DNA of 64,000 bases from JAJEAO01 sp963667635 (GCA_965232015.1 OZ246946.1:3596001-3660000), one strand, 5' to 3'; shown: positions 17,400 to 27,586, counted from the first letter of the stretch. Translations and numbers: made by a program. The notes: generated by a model not told the origin, from the letters alone.

Positions 17400-19795
17400 C
17401 GCGCTCCGCTGCGGGTGAGCGCGTTGTCGTACCACATCAGGAGCTTCGGATCCTCCTCGAGGGCCTTCCGCGGGATTCTCTCGCCAACCGCGATGATGGT
17501 CTCATCGTCCCGCTTCTGCCAGCAGTCCCGGAATCCGGCCCGGACCGCCTCCATGCGCACGGATGGCATCCGTCGCACTCTGTCGCCTGCGTAGCGGTGG
17601 AACTCGCGGAGGAGGGCGCGCTGGCGGAGACGCTCCACCTCGGGCGCCTTCGCCGGATCCGGGATGTGCCAGCGTCCCTCCGCCTTCGATCGCAGCCGTG
17701 CGGCACCCTTAGGTAGGTTCCGGAGGTCCTTGAAGGTCGTCGAAAGCCACGAGTGGATTGGCCCCGGCACAGGCCCGTCTCCGTCGTAGCAGAGAAAGTT
17801 CTCCTCCAGCAGGAGTGTCAGTTCGAGCCGGGCCTCGTGCTTCAGCCATCCTCCGATCTCGCGCATGAAGTTCGGGTGGAGCTCCTGGAACGTCTGCGGC
17901 TTCCGCTTCAGATCGGAACGGAGCCACCGAATCGCCGTCTCCTCGTCGCGGACCACGACCGCGGGTTCGAATAGGCCCTTGACCCGCAAGCGGCCGGACT
18001 CGTAGCGAGGGACCTGCTCGGGAAGGAAGAACATGCCGTCCCGCTCGACGAACCGTTCTCGGAGGCCGGCATAGAACCCGGAGGCGGAAAGGGGGACCGC
18101 CGCTCGGCGCTCGACGTGGAAGGCGACCATGCGGTCATAGAGCAGGAAGTCCTGTCGTTCCCGCATGACCTCGCTCCGGCCTTCCCGCTCGGCGAACGCA
18201 GGAAGTTGACGCAGGTGGGTCTCAATAAAGTCCCACGCTGCCTCCTCCGTCCCAGCCCTGAGCCGAAAGCGCTGCTCGAGCCCACCGTTCGGCTTGTAGG
18301 CCGAGATCACTAGGTCCTTCTTCACTGCCCCGGCAGCCATCATCTGATTGAAAGTGCCTGCCTTCTTGTCCAGAATGCGCACGTCAGCCACCACGAACCC
18401 AGCCGCCCAGAGGCTCTCCTGGATGGCGTTCCAGACAGCGTTCTTCGAATTGTGGAACACGACAGTCATCCAGCGACCCGGCTTCAGTACGCGGCAATAC
18501 TCCCGGAAGCACTCTCGCATCATGCGCTGGTATCGTTGAAGGGTCTTGTTCTGGATCTTGCTCTCGATAGCCTCGGCATCTCCGCTTGTGAAAACACCGT
18601 GAAATGCCTCAATGAGAAAGTTGAGTTCAGCGTATGTCAGATTGCTGCCAAATGGTGGATCGGTGAAAACGTAGTCAATGCTCCGTGAAGGACTCATGAG
18701 ACGCGAACAGTCCCCGGTCGTAACGCCGACCGAGCCGCCCTGAGCCACTGGCCTGCGGAATGCCTTCTTGAGACGCTTTCGCTTCCCGCCTAGAATGTAG
18801 TCGGGGTGGCATTCCGCATGCTGTGACAGAAGTCGAATGAGTCCAGGCATATACTGGTTGACTTGAGAATAGTGAGTCGCACTATATCGATTCTGGAGAG
18901 ACATACCGGTGATTGCCTGCTCCGCAAAGTATCGGATCATGGCGGCAAGGCGACTTTTCTTATGCGTACGCCCTTGGTCAGCGGTTGTCATCATGCCGAG
19001 AGTATCGACTCTCCGCCAGACTGCTGCCAGTGCTTGTGCCGCTCGAGGCAGATAGAGGTGGTGCAGATAGGAGAACTGGCAGACTCCAGATCTCCACTGA
19101 TCACCCCACACCTCGACATCGTCAGGCGCATGCATCATACGATCGGTAGGAATTTCGAGAGGAGGAGGCAGGTGTGAGATGCGCCGCAGCCTCTCCCTGT
19201 CATGGATGTCCAGCGGTTTTTCGTACCCCTTCTTTCCTCCGGCGGTGTAGTTCAGAAACACCGGGACGCGTTTGGTCCTGCTTACCGTGCGGTTGAGCAG
19301 AGGATCGTGTTCGGCAGTGCGGAGCCGGAGAAGTTGTCGTTTCACCAACTGCACGGCACACCGTCGACAGGGAAACCGGGATCGGATCCGTCCTGTACTG
19401 CGGTCTAGAGCCTCTTCGAGGAACACGATCTCCGTCCCACACTCAGGACACGCGAAGACCTCACTCCAGACCGTGTAGTTGATCCGGCCTATTGTCCCGT
19501 CGGAGTGGCGAGTCCTATACATCCATCCGACTTCTTTTTCCACTTCACTGAGGAGACTCTGGGCGGCCTGGGCGAACTCGTCCACGTCGAAAGGGATGTT
19601 GTAGTTCGCGGCGATGAAGGTGGCGGCCGGGGAGAGGTCGCCGAGGATGGCGCGCCGCGTGCCCCACTCCGGTGGTTCGCGTCCCGCTTCCTTCCACTCG
19701 GCCTCCAGTTTCTGCCGGTACTCGTCGGGCGCGGTGCCGCACCACTGCGCCGCGACGCCGGTCATTCCGGACCCGCAGAAGCCATCGAGCACTAG
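17396..19795 (-). pseudogene. pglX: BREX DNA methyltransferase pglX, 3' part (split by IS)
   Basis: The 3' 799 codons of a BREX type 3-like adenine-specific methyltransferase. The fragment opens at the AdoMet motif I, LVLDGFCGSGMTG, directly after the IS target duplication. A zinc-ribbon-like CPEC...CRRC lies near residues 115-145, and the catalytic DPPFGSN motif is near residue 380 of the fragment. The remainder is the specificity/accessory region. With the 5' fragment at 21471-21926 it would form one 951-codon frame. As it stands it lacks the N-terminal ~152 residues and a native start, so the methylase is probably inactive unless an internal GTG (19792) is used. Confidence 0.88.
19792..19795. 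repeat. IS target-site duplication CTAG (left)
   Basis: CTAG next to the left end of the element; the matching copy is at 21467-21470. The uninterrupted target would read ...gcaCTAGgtcc... on the plus strand. Confidence 0.85.
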
Positions 19796-21466
19796 GAGCC
19801 TGCGCCGTAGAAAGTGATGCGGGGTGACGGCGCGGTGGTGGTGGAGGTCGTCAGTGACTGTAGCGGGTGTACTGGAAACGAACTAAGTCGTTGGTATAAT
19901 ACTGTGTTATGAGACGCAGTACGCCCGCCGCGAAGGACGGCGGCGCGAGGAGGGGATGGAAGATGGCGACCCGATTCCGGCCATATGAACCGGACCAGAT
20001 GGCGCTGATGCCGGCGAAGCCCAGCGACTGGCTTCCCGCGGACCACCTGGCCCATCACGTCCGTGACATCGTGGACCATCTCGACCTGGAGCCGTTCTAC
20101 GCGCCGTATACGGGCGACGGGCGGCGGAACTCTCCGTACTCGCCGAAGATGATGGTGACGATCCTGATCTATGGCTACGCGACGGGGGTGCGTTCCTCGC
20201 GGAAGATCGCGCAGAGGCTTCACGAGGATGTGGCGTTCCGGATGCTGGCGGCGAAGAACTTCCCGGCGCATCGGACGATCTGCGCGTTCCGGAAGCGGCA
20301 CCTGTCGGACTTTCGGCACCTGTTTCTGGAGGTGGTCCGGATCGCGCGGGAGATGGGGCTGGTTCGGTTCGGGACGCTGTCGATAGACGGGACGAAGGTG
20401 CGAGCGAACGCGAGCAAGCGGAAGGCGATGAGTTACGGGCGGATGGTCCAGGAGGAGGCGCGGCTGAAGGAGGAGATCGCGGAGCTGTTGGCGGCGGCGG
20501 AGCGGGCCGATGCGGAGGAGGACGAGCGGCTGGGTGAGGAGGTGCGAGGCGACGAGTTGCCGGCGGAGTTGGCCCGGAGGGAGGAGCGCCTGGAGGCGAT
20601 CCGGGCGGCGCAGGCGCGGCTGGAAGCGGCGGCGCGGGAGAGGGACGACGCCCGGAACCGCAAGCCGGGTCAGGATCGGCCAGCGCGGGGAGGACAGCCG
20701 TACAAGCTGAAGTATGGGGAGCCGGACCGGCGAGCGCAGAGCAACTTCACGGACCCGGAGAGCCGGATCATGAGGACGAGCACGGAGGGGTACCAGCAGT
20801 GCTACAACGCGCAGACGGCGGTGGATGACGAGAACCAGCTCGTGGTGGGCGCATCGGTGACGGATAGCGCCAGCGACCAGGGGGAGCTGACGGCCCGGCT
20901 GGACGAGGTGGAGGCTGACTTCGGTGAGAAGCCGGAGGAGGTTCTGGCGGATGCGGGGTACAACGGTGAGGAGGAGCTCGCGGAGCTGGAGAGGCGGGGC
21001 GTCACCGGGTATGTGGCGCTGGGTCGGGAGGGGAAGAAGCAGGGTGAGGTGGACGCGGAGAAGCGGCCGGCGGCGGCTCGGATGAAGAAGCAGCTGGCGA
21101 CGCCGGAGGGGCGGGCGCGATATGCGAGACGGAAGTGGCTGTCGGAGGCGCCGAACGGGTGGATCAAGGAGGTGCTCGGGTTTCGCCGATTCAGCTTCCG
21201 GGGGCTGGCGCAGGTTCGAGCCGAGTGGGACCTTGTGTGCTTGGCGGTGAACATCAAGAGGATCGGTGCGCTCCGAGCCGGCTGAGTGCGCTCTCGGGGG
21301 CGGTTTTTCGGTGTGTACGGGCCAAAAACGCCCCAAGAACGCCCTGTAGGGCGGGTTTCGGGTCCGGCAGCCTCGTCCCGGCGACTCAATCCGCCTATGA
21401 TCGGGCTCTGCGTCCGGCTCCGACCACTACGCGCCTGATGCGAGGACACTCCCGTGGCGCAGGCTC
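19796..21466 (+). mobile_element. IS1182-like insertion sequence, 1671 bp
   Basis: The element starts GAGCCTGCGCC and ends with its complement GGCGCAGGCTC: 11-bp perfect terminal inverted repeats followed by imperfect extension. It is flanked by CTAG direct repeats (19792-19795, 21467-21470). It carries a single DDE transposase gene on the plus strand, opposite to the BREX operon it interrupts. About 165 bp before and 180 bp after the gene are non-coding. The intact transposase and exact target duplication point to a recent insertion. Confidence 0.92.
19963..21285 (+). CDS. tnp: IS1182-family DDE transposase
   Basis: A 440-residue transposase. The N-terminal region starts MATRFRPYEPDQMALMPAKP, typical of IS1182-type proteins. 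The catalytic triad is placed at Asp in LSIDGTKVRANAS, Asp in LADAGYNGEEEL and Glu in RAEWDLVCLAVN. A long charged coiled-coil insertion (many EE/RR pairs) lies between the first two acidic residues. ATG at 19963 is preceded by AGGAGGGG; an upstream ATG at 19909 adds 18 residues without a clear ribosome site. No frameshift or stop is seen, so it is probably functional. Confidence 0.92.
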   Translation: MATRFRPYEPDQMALMPAKPSDWLPADHLAHHVRDIVDHLDLEPFYAPYTGDGRRNSPYSPKMMVTILIYGYATGVRSSRKIAQRLHEDVAFRMLAAKNFPAHRTICAFRKRHLSDFRHLFLEVVRIAREMGLVRFGTLSIDGTKVRANASKRKAMSYGRMVQEEARLKEEIAELLAAAERADAEEDERLGEEVRGDELPAELARREERLEAIRAAQARLEAAARERDDARNRKPGQDRPARGGQPYKLKYGEPDRRAQSNFTDPESRIMRTSTEGYQQCYNAQTAVDDENQLVVGASVTDSASDQGELTARLDEVEADFGEKPEEVLADAGYNGEEELAELERRGVTGYVALGREGKKQGEVDAEKRPAAARMKKQLATPEGRARYARRKWLSEAPNGWIKEVLGFRRFSFRGLAQVRAEWDLVCLAVNIKRIGALRAG

Positions 21467-21470
21467 CTAG
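21467..21470. repeat. IS target-site duplication CTAG (right)
   Basis: CTAG directly after the right terminal repeat of the element, matching 19792-19795. Confidence 0.85.
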
Positions 21471-21926
21471 GTCCCCGGGCTTGGTGTAGTGGAGGATGGA
21501 CGGAACGATCGCGAGGTGGGGCACTTTGGTGTGGTATCCGTGCGCCCGGTAGAGCGCGTCGGTCTTCCCCACACTCACATCCACCGCGAACGGCTCGCGG
21601 TGGTAGGGCTCGTCCGGGTCGTAGGGACGGCCGTAGTGCTCGACGAACTCCTCGAGGAACGGGTTGGGGCAGGCCGTGTACCAAGGCGGGTCCGAGAGTC
21701 GGAGGATGTCCTCATCGTCCCCCGTCGGGAAATCGGGTCGTTTCCGCAGCTCGGGCAGCAGCTCCCTGAGTCGGGTGAGATAGTGATCGCGGCGCGCGTC
21801 CTCGGAAGCGAAGGTCTGCCCGAGGCATTCCACCGGTTCCGTGCAAGAGAGTCCCGCGCCCGGTGCCTTCTTCGGTCGGGGCGCGTTCGGGAGCAGCGGT
21901 TTCGGGTGGCCTTTCTCAGCGGTCAT
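21471..21926 (-). pseudogene. pglX: BREX DNA methyltransferase pglX, 5' part (split by IS)
   Basis: The N-terminal 152 codons of pglX, from ATG at 21926 to ...ILHYTKPGD, where the IS begins. The segment LRLSDPPWYTACPNPFLEEF followed by KVPHLAIVPSILHYTKPGD is the usual lead-in to motif I in this methylase family. Motif I itself lies beyond the insertion at 19795. The start overlaps the stop of the upstream Schlafen/HTH gene by 11 bp. Reading on into the IS adds unrelated residues, so any product is a dead fragment. Confidence 0.88.
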
Positions 21927-23835
21927 CGTTTCCTGGAGGCGGAGGTGGCTCCGCGCGGAGCGCGGCTCCGGTATCGGTGAGGACGTAGCGCTGGTTGGCG
22001 GCGCGCGGTTTCTCGGGATTCGTCATTCGCAGGATGCCGGCGTCGAGCAGAGGCCCGATCTGAGTGCGGCGGAAGTGGGTGCGGTGGGATGCTCCTACGC
22101 GGGCGAGGAGTTCCGAGAGGCTCTGCGGCTCGTGGCAGGCGTTCACCACGGCCGTCTGCCACGGAGTGAGGGATGTCGCGGCGCTCGGCCGAGGGTCGCG
22201 CCTGTCCCGATCCCGTGGTTCCGACGAGTGACCAAGTTGACCTCTCTCTTCGTCGACTTGGTCACTGGAGTGACCAAGTGGACCCCGCTCTGTCTCGACT
22301 TGGTCACCCGTGGAGTGACCAAGTCCGCCCACCTGCTCCTCGACTTGGTCACTGGAAGTGTTTCTCCGCTCCTGGACCGCCTCCCGGAGCCGCTTCGAGG
22401 CGCGGAGGCGTCCCGCGCCGGCGGCAGCCAGCAGAGCCCGGTCAGCGAGTCCCTCGGTGGCGGCGGCCACTTCCCGGGAGGCGAGACCGGTGGCCGCTCG
22501 GATCTGCGACCCCGACACTTCACCCTGTGCGAGCGTGAGCGACAGGATTCGGGCCTCGGGTTCGGAGACTTCTCCCAGTCGCTGTCGGAATCTGGACCGG
22601 GCTACAGACAGCTCTTCCCGCGACAGGACGAGCTCGAATCGCTTGCGCCGCCGGCTGTTTCGGATCCGCGGCGGCACACAGCCGATCTCTTGCCAGTTCC
22701 GGTACACATCGCGAAGGCCCCAGCCGGCGTTCTCCGAGAGTCCGATCCGGCGGAACGCCCGCACGATCTGCGGATTCCTCGCTTCCTTTTCGCCAGGTTC
22801 CATCAGGTCCGACAGGGGAGCGAAGGCGTCCCCCGGATTCCGGAAGGCCGTCCGGTGCGGATCGTGGAGGATCTCGGCGCTGCGTCCGTGATCCGCATAG
22901 TCCTGGTGCATGAGCAGATTGACCATGGCCTCGCGCACGGCGGAAAAGTCCGGTGGCGTGTCGTCTCGCTGGAACGTCGCCGGGTTCAGCCGGAACGGGT
23001 GCTCGGCGATCCGGGGATACCAGACTTCGAGCAGAGCCCGCCACGTCCGCACCAGGTTGTCCTCCAGCACCACGCGATCGAACCATCGCTCTCCGTTTGC
23101 CACACGCTCCCGAGGCCCGGCGAATCGCTGGCAGTCCACCACCGGGCGCGGCAGGGATTGCGCGAACGCCCGATCGGACCCGAACAAGAGGATGGCCGCC
23201 CGCGTCGGCTTCCGGGCGCTTCTCTCCTCTCGCAGAAGTCCCATCACGCTGAGGAAGTCCCGATCGTCGAGAGCGCGGTAGGAGCGGTTGCCCGGTCGGG
23301 CCTCGTAGGCCGCCCGGTACCAGCGAAGGCTGTCTGCATCCACAGCCCACTCGAGGTTGAAGTCCACCGGCTGGCTGTCGTAGCGGTCGGCTGCCGCGTC
23401 CACCAGGAAACGATCGCGCTCCCGGTCGGTCAGACGAAGGTCGCTTCCCCCGCTCCGCACGAACGCGCGCCGAATGTCTCCGTCGATGAACACCGGCTTC
23501 TCGGACCGGTGTGCTTCCGGGATGTGGAAGGCAAGGACGGCTGCACCCTCGTGGTGCAGGAGGTGCTCCCGGACGGGGATCAGAGCCGAAATCTTGTTCC
23601 GCTGGCGGAGCGTGCTCAGAAAGTCCGACTGCACCTTGTCCAAATCGAGGACTCCGACGACCGCGAATCCCCTGGCGCTCTCCTGAACGCCGAACACGAG
23701 ATGGCCGCCGTCGGTGTTGGCGAACGCCGAGACGGTCTCGTAGGCGGTGCGGGGGACGGCGCGTCGGGCCGACTTGAACTCGACATCGCGCCATTCCGGC
23801 GAGCCGAGTCGCTCGACAAGCTCGTCGTGCGTCAT
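21916..23835 (-). CDS. Schlafen/AlbA_2 ATP-binding protein with C-terminal HTH, in BREX operon
   Basis: A 639-residue protein. Residues 1-130 form an AlbA_2/Schlafen AAA_4-type domain (EWRDVEFKSARRA, SAFANTDGGHLVFGV). Residues about 280-400 resemble a GHKL/HATPase_c_4 module (AVREAMVNLLMHQDYAD). The C-terminus has winged-helix-like segments near 430-500 and 550-630. Between the last two is a linker with repeated DQV...LGHS units. Such proteins are usually transcriptional regulators or defence effectors. It starts 4 bp after the brxC stop and overlaps pglX, so it belongs to the operon. It is not one of the six standard BREX type 3 genes. Confidence 0.78.
   Translation of the reverse strand: MTHDELVERLGSPEWRDVEFKSARRAVPRTAYETVSAFANTDGGHLVFGVQESARGFAVVGVLDLDKVQSDFLSTLRQRNKISALIPVREHLLHHEGAAVLAFHIPEAHRSEKPVFIDGDIRRAFVRSGGSDLRLTDRERDRFLVDAAADRYDSQPVDFNLEWAVDADSLRWYRAAYEARPGNRSYRALDDRDFLSVMGLLREERSARKPTRAAILLFGSDRAFAQSLPRPVVDCQRFAGPRERVANGERWFDRVVLEDNLVRTWRALLEVWYPRIAEHPFRLNPATFQRDDTPPDFSAVREAMVNLLMHQDYADHGRSAEILHDPHRTAFRNPGDAFAPLSDLMEPGEKEARNPQIVRAFRRIGLSENAGWGLRDVYRNWQEIGCVPPRIRNSRRRKRFELVLSREELSVARSRFRQRLGEVSEPEARILSLTLAQGEVSGSQIRAATGLASREVAAATEGLADRALLAAAGAGRLRASKRLREAVQERRNTSSDQVEEQVGGLGHSTGDQVETERGPLGHSSDQVDEERGQLGHSSEPRDRDRRDPRPSAATSLTPWQTAVVNACHEPQSLSELLARVGASHRTHFRRTQIGPLLDAGILRMTNPEKPRAANQRYVLTDTGAALRAEPPPPPGNDDR
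22228..22352. repeat. Three tandem 38-bp inverted repeats inside a coding sequence
   Basis: Three units (22228-22265, 22270-22307, 22315-22352) each have arms GTGACCAAGT and ACTTGGTCAC around an 18-bp spacer. Arms are identical in all three while spacers differ. They encode the S-DQV and LGHS repeats of the Schlafen/HTH protein linker. They could be recombination-generated coding repeats, protein-binding sites, or mRNA hairpins. Confidence 0.85.
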
Positions 23836-23839
23836 TCGC

Positions 23840-26800
23840 TCACTTCCGCACGATGCGGACTCGCGCCATATCCCTGCCGCGAGTGATCTCTTCCAGAAAG
23901 TCTTCGAGTCGTCTCCTGAGCTCGGCTGGCGTAGCAGGCCCTCCCTCGCGGAGCAGGCTCCTCGCGAGAGCCTTGTCTTCGACCTCCACTTTCTCGAGGC
24001 GCGACAGGGCGGCGGCTACGGCAGCGAGGGTTGGCGCGTCCACGCTGGCCGACAGCCGGGTTTGGTCACTCAGAGTCGAGCGGAACTTCTCGATCAGCGC
24101 CTGCTGGACCGCGGGCAGGAGCGCGCAGGTCTCTCTGGTCGCGTCGTCGTCCAGGTTGGTCCGCAGCGTGTCGGCCCAGCCCTGCTCCAAGCGGTCCAGA
24201 TCTCGTGCCAGACGATTCAGAGCAGCGCTAGCCGAAGCGCCGGAGGCCGCAGTCGGGCGGAACCCGCAGGGGCAGATCGGTTCGCGGGAAAGCTCCGCGT
24301 CAGACGGGCCAGGGCACGCGGGGAGCCCCTGGACCTCCGCCTCGAAGGTCCGGATCTGCTGCTTCGGAAGGAGTGAGATCTCCTTGGTATAGCGCCCAAG
24401 AGTGCGCACACGAAGGTCCTGGAGGAGACGCCGGCGACGCGCGTCGTCGCTCGGACCGAGTCGAGCCCGCTGGTGGCTCGCGATGTAAACGCTCCGGGAC
24501 TTCTCCGCCCATTTCGTGAGACGCGCTTCGATCGTCGCCAGAAACCCCGAAGCTTCCCGGGTCTCGCGGCGGCGCAGGCTGGCAAGCACGTCGTCTCGTA
24601 CGTTCCGGATGGACTTGGCCACATGGTGGTCCGCCGGTAGCGCAGCTTCCGCCCGGGACAGGTATTGGGTCGGGCCGTGGAGCCGGGATACCAGCCTCTG
24701 GAGGCCTTCGACCTCATCGAGCGCCACGAGCCCGTCGCGACGCTGCTCCACCGCCTCGACCGAGTGGCGGAAGTTCTTGAACTTGGCCGGAGTGTCCAGC
24801 ACTTGAACCGATTCGATGAACTGCCTCGTCTTCGTGATCCGCTCCCGCAGTTCGTCGGTCTCCTTGGAGGAGTCGAGAACGTCCTTTCCCCACAGCGTGA
24901 TGCCCTGACGGAGCTCCCCGACCCCGGCCGCGAGCCGCTCCACGAACCCGGAAGCCGCCTGTTGGAAGCGCTGGACAGCTTCCGCCTTTCCCCGCGTGAG
25001 TTGCTTCGCCACCCCGGAAGGCAGACCCACGAGCTCGAACAGCGCCGTGATGGCAGGGAGGTTCCAGTCCTTTGGGGGCACGATGTAGCGAAACGCGATG
25101 AGATCGGGTAGCGGCGTTGTGGCGAGAGCGGTCAGACTGAGCGCATCGAACTTCCGGTTCGAAAGCGAAAGCAGGATGTGGCCCGAGTGGACCAGCGCCG
25201 CGAGTACCACGACGACCCACTCGGGCTCGAGTCTCCGGTTGGCCGGGTCCAGATACTCCACGCCATCGGCTGTCTCGGTGATCAGCTCTTCGCGGCGAAC
25301 GACCTGTCCAGCCTTTCTTGCCGCCAGCGCATCCAGAATGAACCGGGCATATCGCGACTTGTCGGGGCGGATCGTCTCACCGTCGAGCAGTTCGAGTCCC
25401 TTGAGCACCGCCTGGGGCTCGTGCGCCGGCCGCTGGCCTGCGATCATCGCGAGCGCTCCGCGCGCCGCCTGCTCGCGCCTCTGTCGAGTGATGAGCACGC
25501 CGAAGCTCGGATACTCCGGCGCGGTGTCTCGGAAGCGTGACTCGAGGCAGATCTCGGAGATGCCGTCCACGACGGCGCGGAAGGACATCCGGCGGTGCGG
25601 GTTCGCTCCAGTGCGCTGGCGGAGCTGTTGACCCCTGAGCCAGGTCTTGACTTTCCGGTTCCGCCCTTCGTGCGTCACCCGAAACGCTCCGAACATCTGT
25701 TCGCGAAGCAGTTCAGTGAGCGCCCCGAGCGACTCCTGGGCCTTGTTGCCGTAGATGGCCTTGTGGGCGCCCGCGGACTGCTTCGCCAGCGCGTTGGCCG
25801 CGGCGAATCGGGTCAGCGTCGTGCGGAACCCGTCGCCCGCCGGCCCGAAGCGGAAGAACACTTCGTCGGCCTTCTGTTCATCGCGGAAGCGCGGAGGTCC
25901 GAAGGGTTGCAGGAAATACACGTAGAAGTCGCGCGGCGGCGCAGCCGTGGATCGCTCGTTCGGGGCGCCGAAGAACAGGTAGCCGGGTCGAGTGGTATTC
26001 CGCTCACGCCAGACCAGGTCGTGCTCCCATATCTGGAAACCAGTGACGTAGGGCTGGTCCTCGGAGACGTCCATGAGCCCCAGGAGCGCCCGGTAGTAGG
26101 CGCGGTCGAGGTGCTCATCGTCCAGCGTTTCCGCCCGCGCTTCGATCCGGGCGTCGAAGTCATGAGTCTTCCCGATGTCGAGGTAGTACTGCCCGTTTCG
26201 AGAGTTCTCGGTGATGAACTGACCGCTGACGGTGCGGTGGATCTCCCGGAGCACCGTCTGGACCATGGCGAGCAGGTCTTCGGCTGGTTCGTTTCCCATG
26301 TCCTCGACTCCGGGCTGGTAGAGACACAGGCTGTCCCGGAGTTCGGAGGCGGTCGCGCCGATAGGCGAGTGGATGTCGCCGGTTGTGAGACGGTGGACCG
26401 AGAGCGCGCGGATCACTCGAATCGCCATTGGGCGGTACGGCGGGCGGGTGTAGGCGTTCCGGACTCGCGACTCGAGCACTTCGCTGCAATCGATGATCTC
26501 CCGGATATCGGGCAGGGTCCGGAAGGCGGGATTCGCGCGGAGCGTGCTCCAGTAGCTGTCGTAAGCGATAAGCCCGGGCTCGCTCTCCGGCACTTCCTCG
26601 TCGATCATCCCATCCATCGCGAGCGAGAGCGTCTTCAGGATCTCCCGCTTCTCCACGGCCGCGACGCGCTCGAAGGTGGCGATGTAGTCGGGATGAACCG
26701 GGAACAGGCTCACGTACTCGTCGAGCCGTTCCCCCAGACGACCGTAGAGGCGGGTGAAGCGCTTGAGGTGGACGCGGATTCGTGCCCGCTGGTCCGGCGT

Positions 26801-27586
26801 TTTGCGGAGCAGGCGCTCCGCGACCACGAACTGCACGTCGGTCCGTGCGATGAGGACCTGCTCGAAGCGGTCCTTGACGCGACGCACCGAGTCGGCGACG
26901 TACGAGAACCGCTGGCTGTCGAAGATCGCTTCCTGGACGCCGGCGATGAAACGAAGCCGCAGCGAGGTGCAGGACTCTCCCAGCTCGCGCAGGAAGTTGA
27001 GGTCGAGGATGAGCTGCTGGTCGCGTCGAGAACGGAGGAAGTCGAGCAGCTCGTCCACAACCAGCAGCAGCCCGTGGTCCGGGTAGCGCCCGTGGAAGGC
27101 GCTCATCATCTCCTCGAAACACCGCTTGTTGCTGGAGACCTGATCGGCCCCAGGGAAGCGGTACTGGATCCCGAGCTCCACTAGCCGCGCCTCGAGTTCG
27201 CGCGTGAGGATCTCGCGGAGCGGCATTTCCGTGGAGCCGATCTCGGTTCGGACGACATGGAACCGGCCCGCGACCTGTGCTGCTGCTTCCCGGACGTCGG
27301 TCCGGGTGACAGCAGCGTAGAGATCCTCTCGCTCGGCGATGGCGGAGATCACGGCCATAAGGTGGGACTTGCCGGTGCCGTAGTTCCCGACGACGAGCAG
27401 GCCCTTGTTGTCGGACGGAGAAGTGAACTGGAGCTGCGGGATGACCAGGTGGATCAGCCGCTCCGCCAGGTCCCGGGAGATGACGAACGACTCGACGAGC
27501 TGGCGGGCGTGGTCCGAGTCGCTCGCGTCGCGGAGCTGCACGACCGTCTCGATGGGGTCAAACTGGATGAGGTCGCCGTATTTCAT
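23840..27586 (-). CDS. brxC: BREX ATPase BrxC/PglY (DUF6079-like)
   Basis: A 1248-residue AAA+-type ATPase, the largest gene of the island. Walker A is GNYGTGKSH (67-75) and Walker B LLLVVDELLDFL (Asp178/Glu179). Long helical and coiled-coil stretches fill the middle and C-terminal thirds. Near the end CPCGFRP is a lone cysteine pair. BrxC is a core BREX component and the scaffold ATPase with PglZ and PglX. ATG at 27586 overlaps the brxF stop (ATGA); in-frame upstream codons lie over brxF and are not used. The size and N-terminal MKYGDLIQFDPIETVVQLRD fit the type 3 form. Confidence 0.88.
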   Translation of the reverse strand: MKYGDLIQFDPIETVVQLRDASDSDHARQLVESFVISRDLAERLIHLVIPQLQFTSPSDNKGLLVVGNYGTGKSHLMAVISAIAEREDLYAAVTRTDVREAAAQVAGRFHVVRTEIGSTEMPLREILTRELEARLVELGIQYRFPGADQVSSNKRCFEEMMSAFHGRYPDHGLLLVVDELLDFLRSRRDQQLILDLNFLRELGESCTSLRLRFIAGVQEAIFDSQRFSYVADSVRRVKDRFEQVLIARTDVQFVVAERLLRKTPDQRARIRVHLKRFTRLYGRLGERLDEYVSLFPVHPDYIATFERVAAVEKREILKTLSLAMDGMIDEEVPESEPGLIAYDSYWSTLRANPAFRTLPDIREIIDCSEVLESRVRNAYTRPPYRPMAIRVIRALSVHRLTTGDIHSPIGATASELRDSLCLYQPGVEDMGNEPAEDLLAMVQTVLREIHRTVSGQFITENSRNGQYYLDIGKTHDFDARIEARAETLDDEHLDRAYYRALLGLMDVSEDQPYVTGFQIWEHDLVWRERNTTRPGYLFFGAPNERSTAAPPRDFYVYFLQPFGPPRFRDEQKADEVFFRFGPAGDGFRTTLTRFAAANALAKQSAGAHKAIYGNKAQESLGALTELLREQMFGAFRVTHEGRNRKVKTWLRGQQLRQRTGANPHRRMSFRAVVDGISEICLESRFRDTAPEYPSFGVLITRQRREQAARGALAMIAGQRPAHEPQAVLKGLELLDGETIRPDKSRYARFILDALAARKAGQVVRREELITETADGVEYLDPANRRLEPEWVVVVLAALVHSGHILLSLSNRKFDALSLTALATTPLPDLIAFRYIVPPKDWNLPAITALFELVGLPSGVAKQLTRGKAEAVQRFQQAASGFVERLAAGVGELRQGITLWGKDVLDSSKETDELRERITKTRQFIESVQVLDTPAKFKNFRHSVEAVEQRRDGLVALDEVEGLQRLVSRLHGPTQYLSRAEAALPADHHVAKSIRNVRDDVLASLRRRETREASGFLATIEARLTKWAEKSRSVYIASHQRARLGPSDDARRRRLLQDLRVRTLGRYTKEISLLPKQQIRTFEAEVQGLPACPGPSDAELSREPICPCGFRPTAASGASASAALNRLARDLDRLEQGWADTLRTNLDDDATRETCALLPAVQQALIEKFRSTLSDQTRLSASVDAPTLAAVAAALSRLEKVEVEDKALARSLLREGGPATPAELRRRLEDFLEEITRGRDMARVRIVRK

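Noticed and set aside
17397..17435. Upstream start of pglZ at 17435
   Set aside because: It would overlap pglX by ~40 bp; GTG at 17399 gives the GTGA overlap seen repeatedly in this operon.
20802..21926. A 374-codon minus-strand frame that looks like one gene
   Set aside because: It is the pglX N-terminus running into the antisense of the IS transposase; only 21471-21926 is genuine.
22228..22352. CRISPR-like array
   Set aside because: Units are inverted, spacers are 18 bp, and everything lies within a continuous coding frame; no cas genes.
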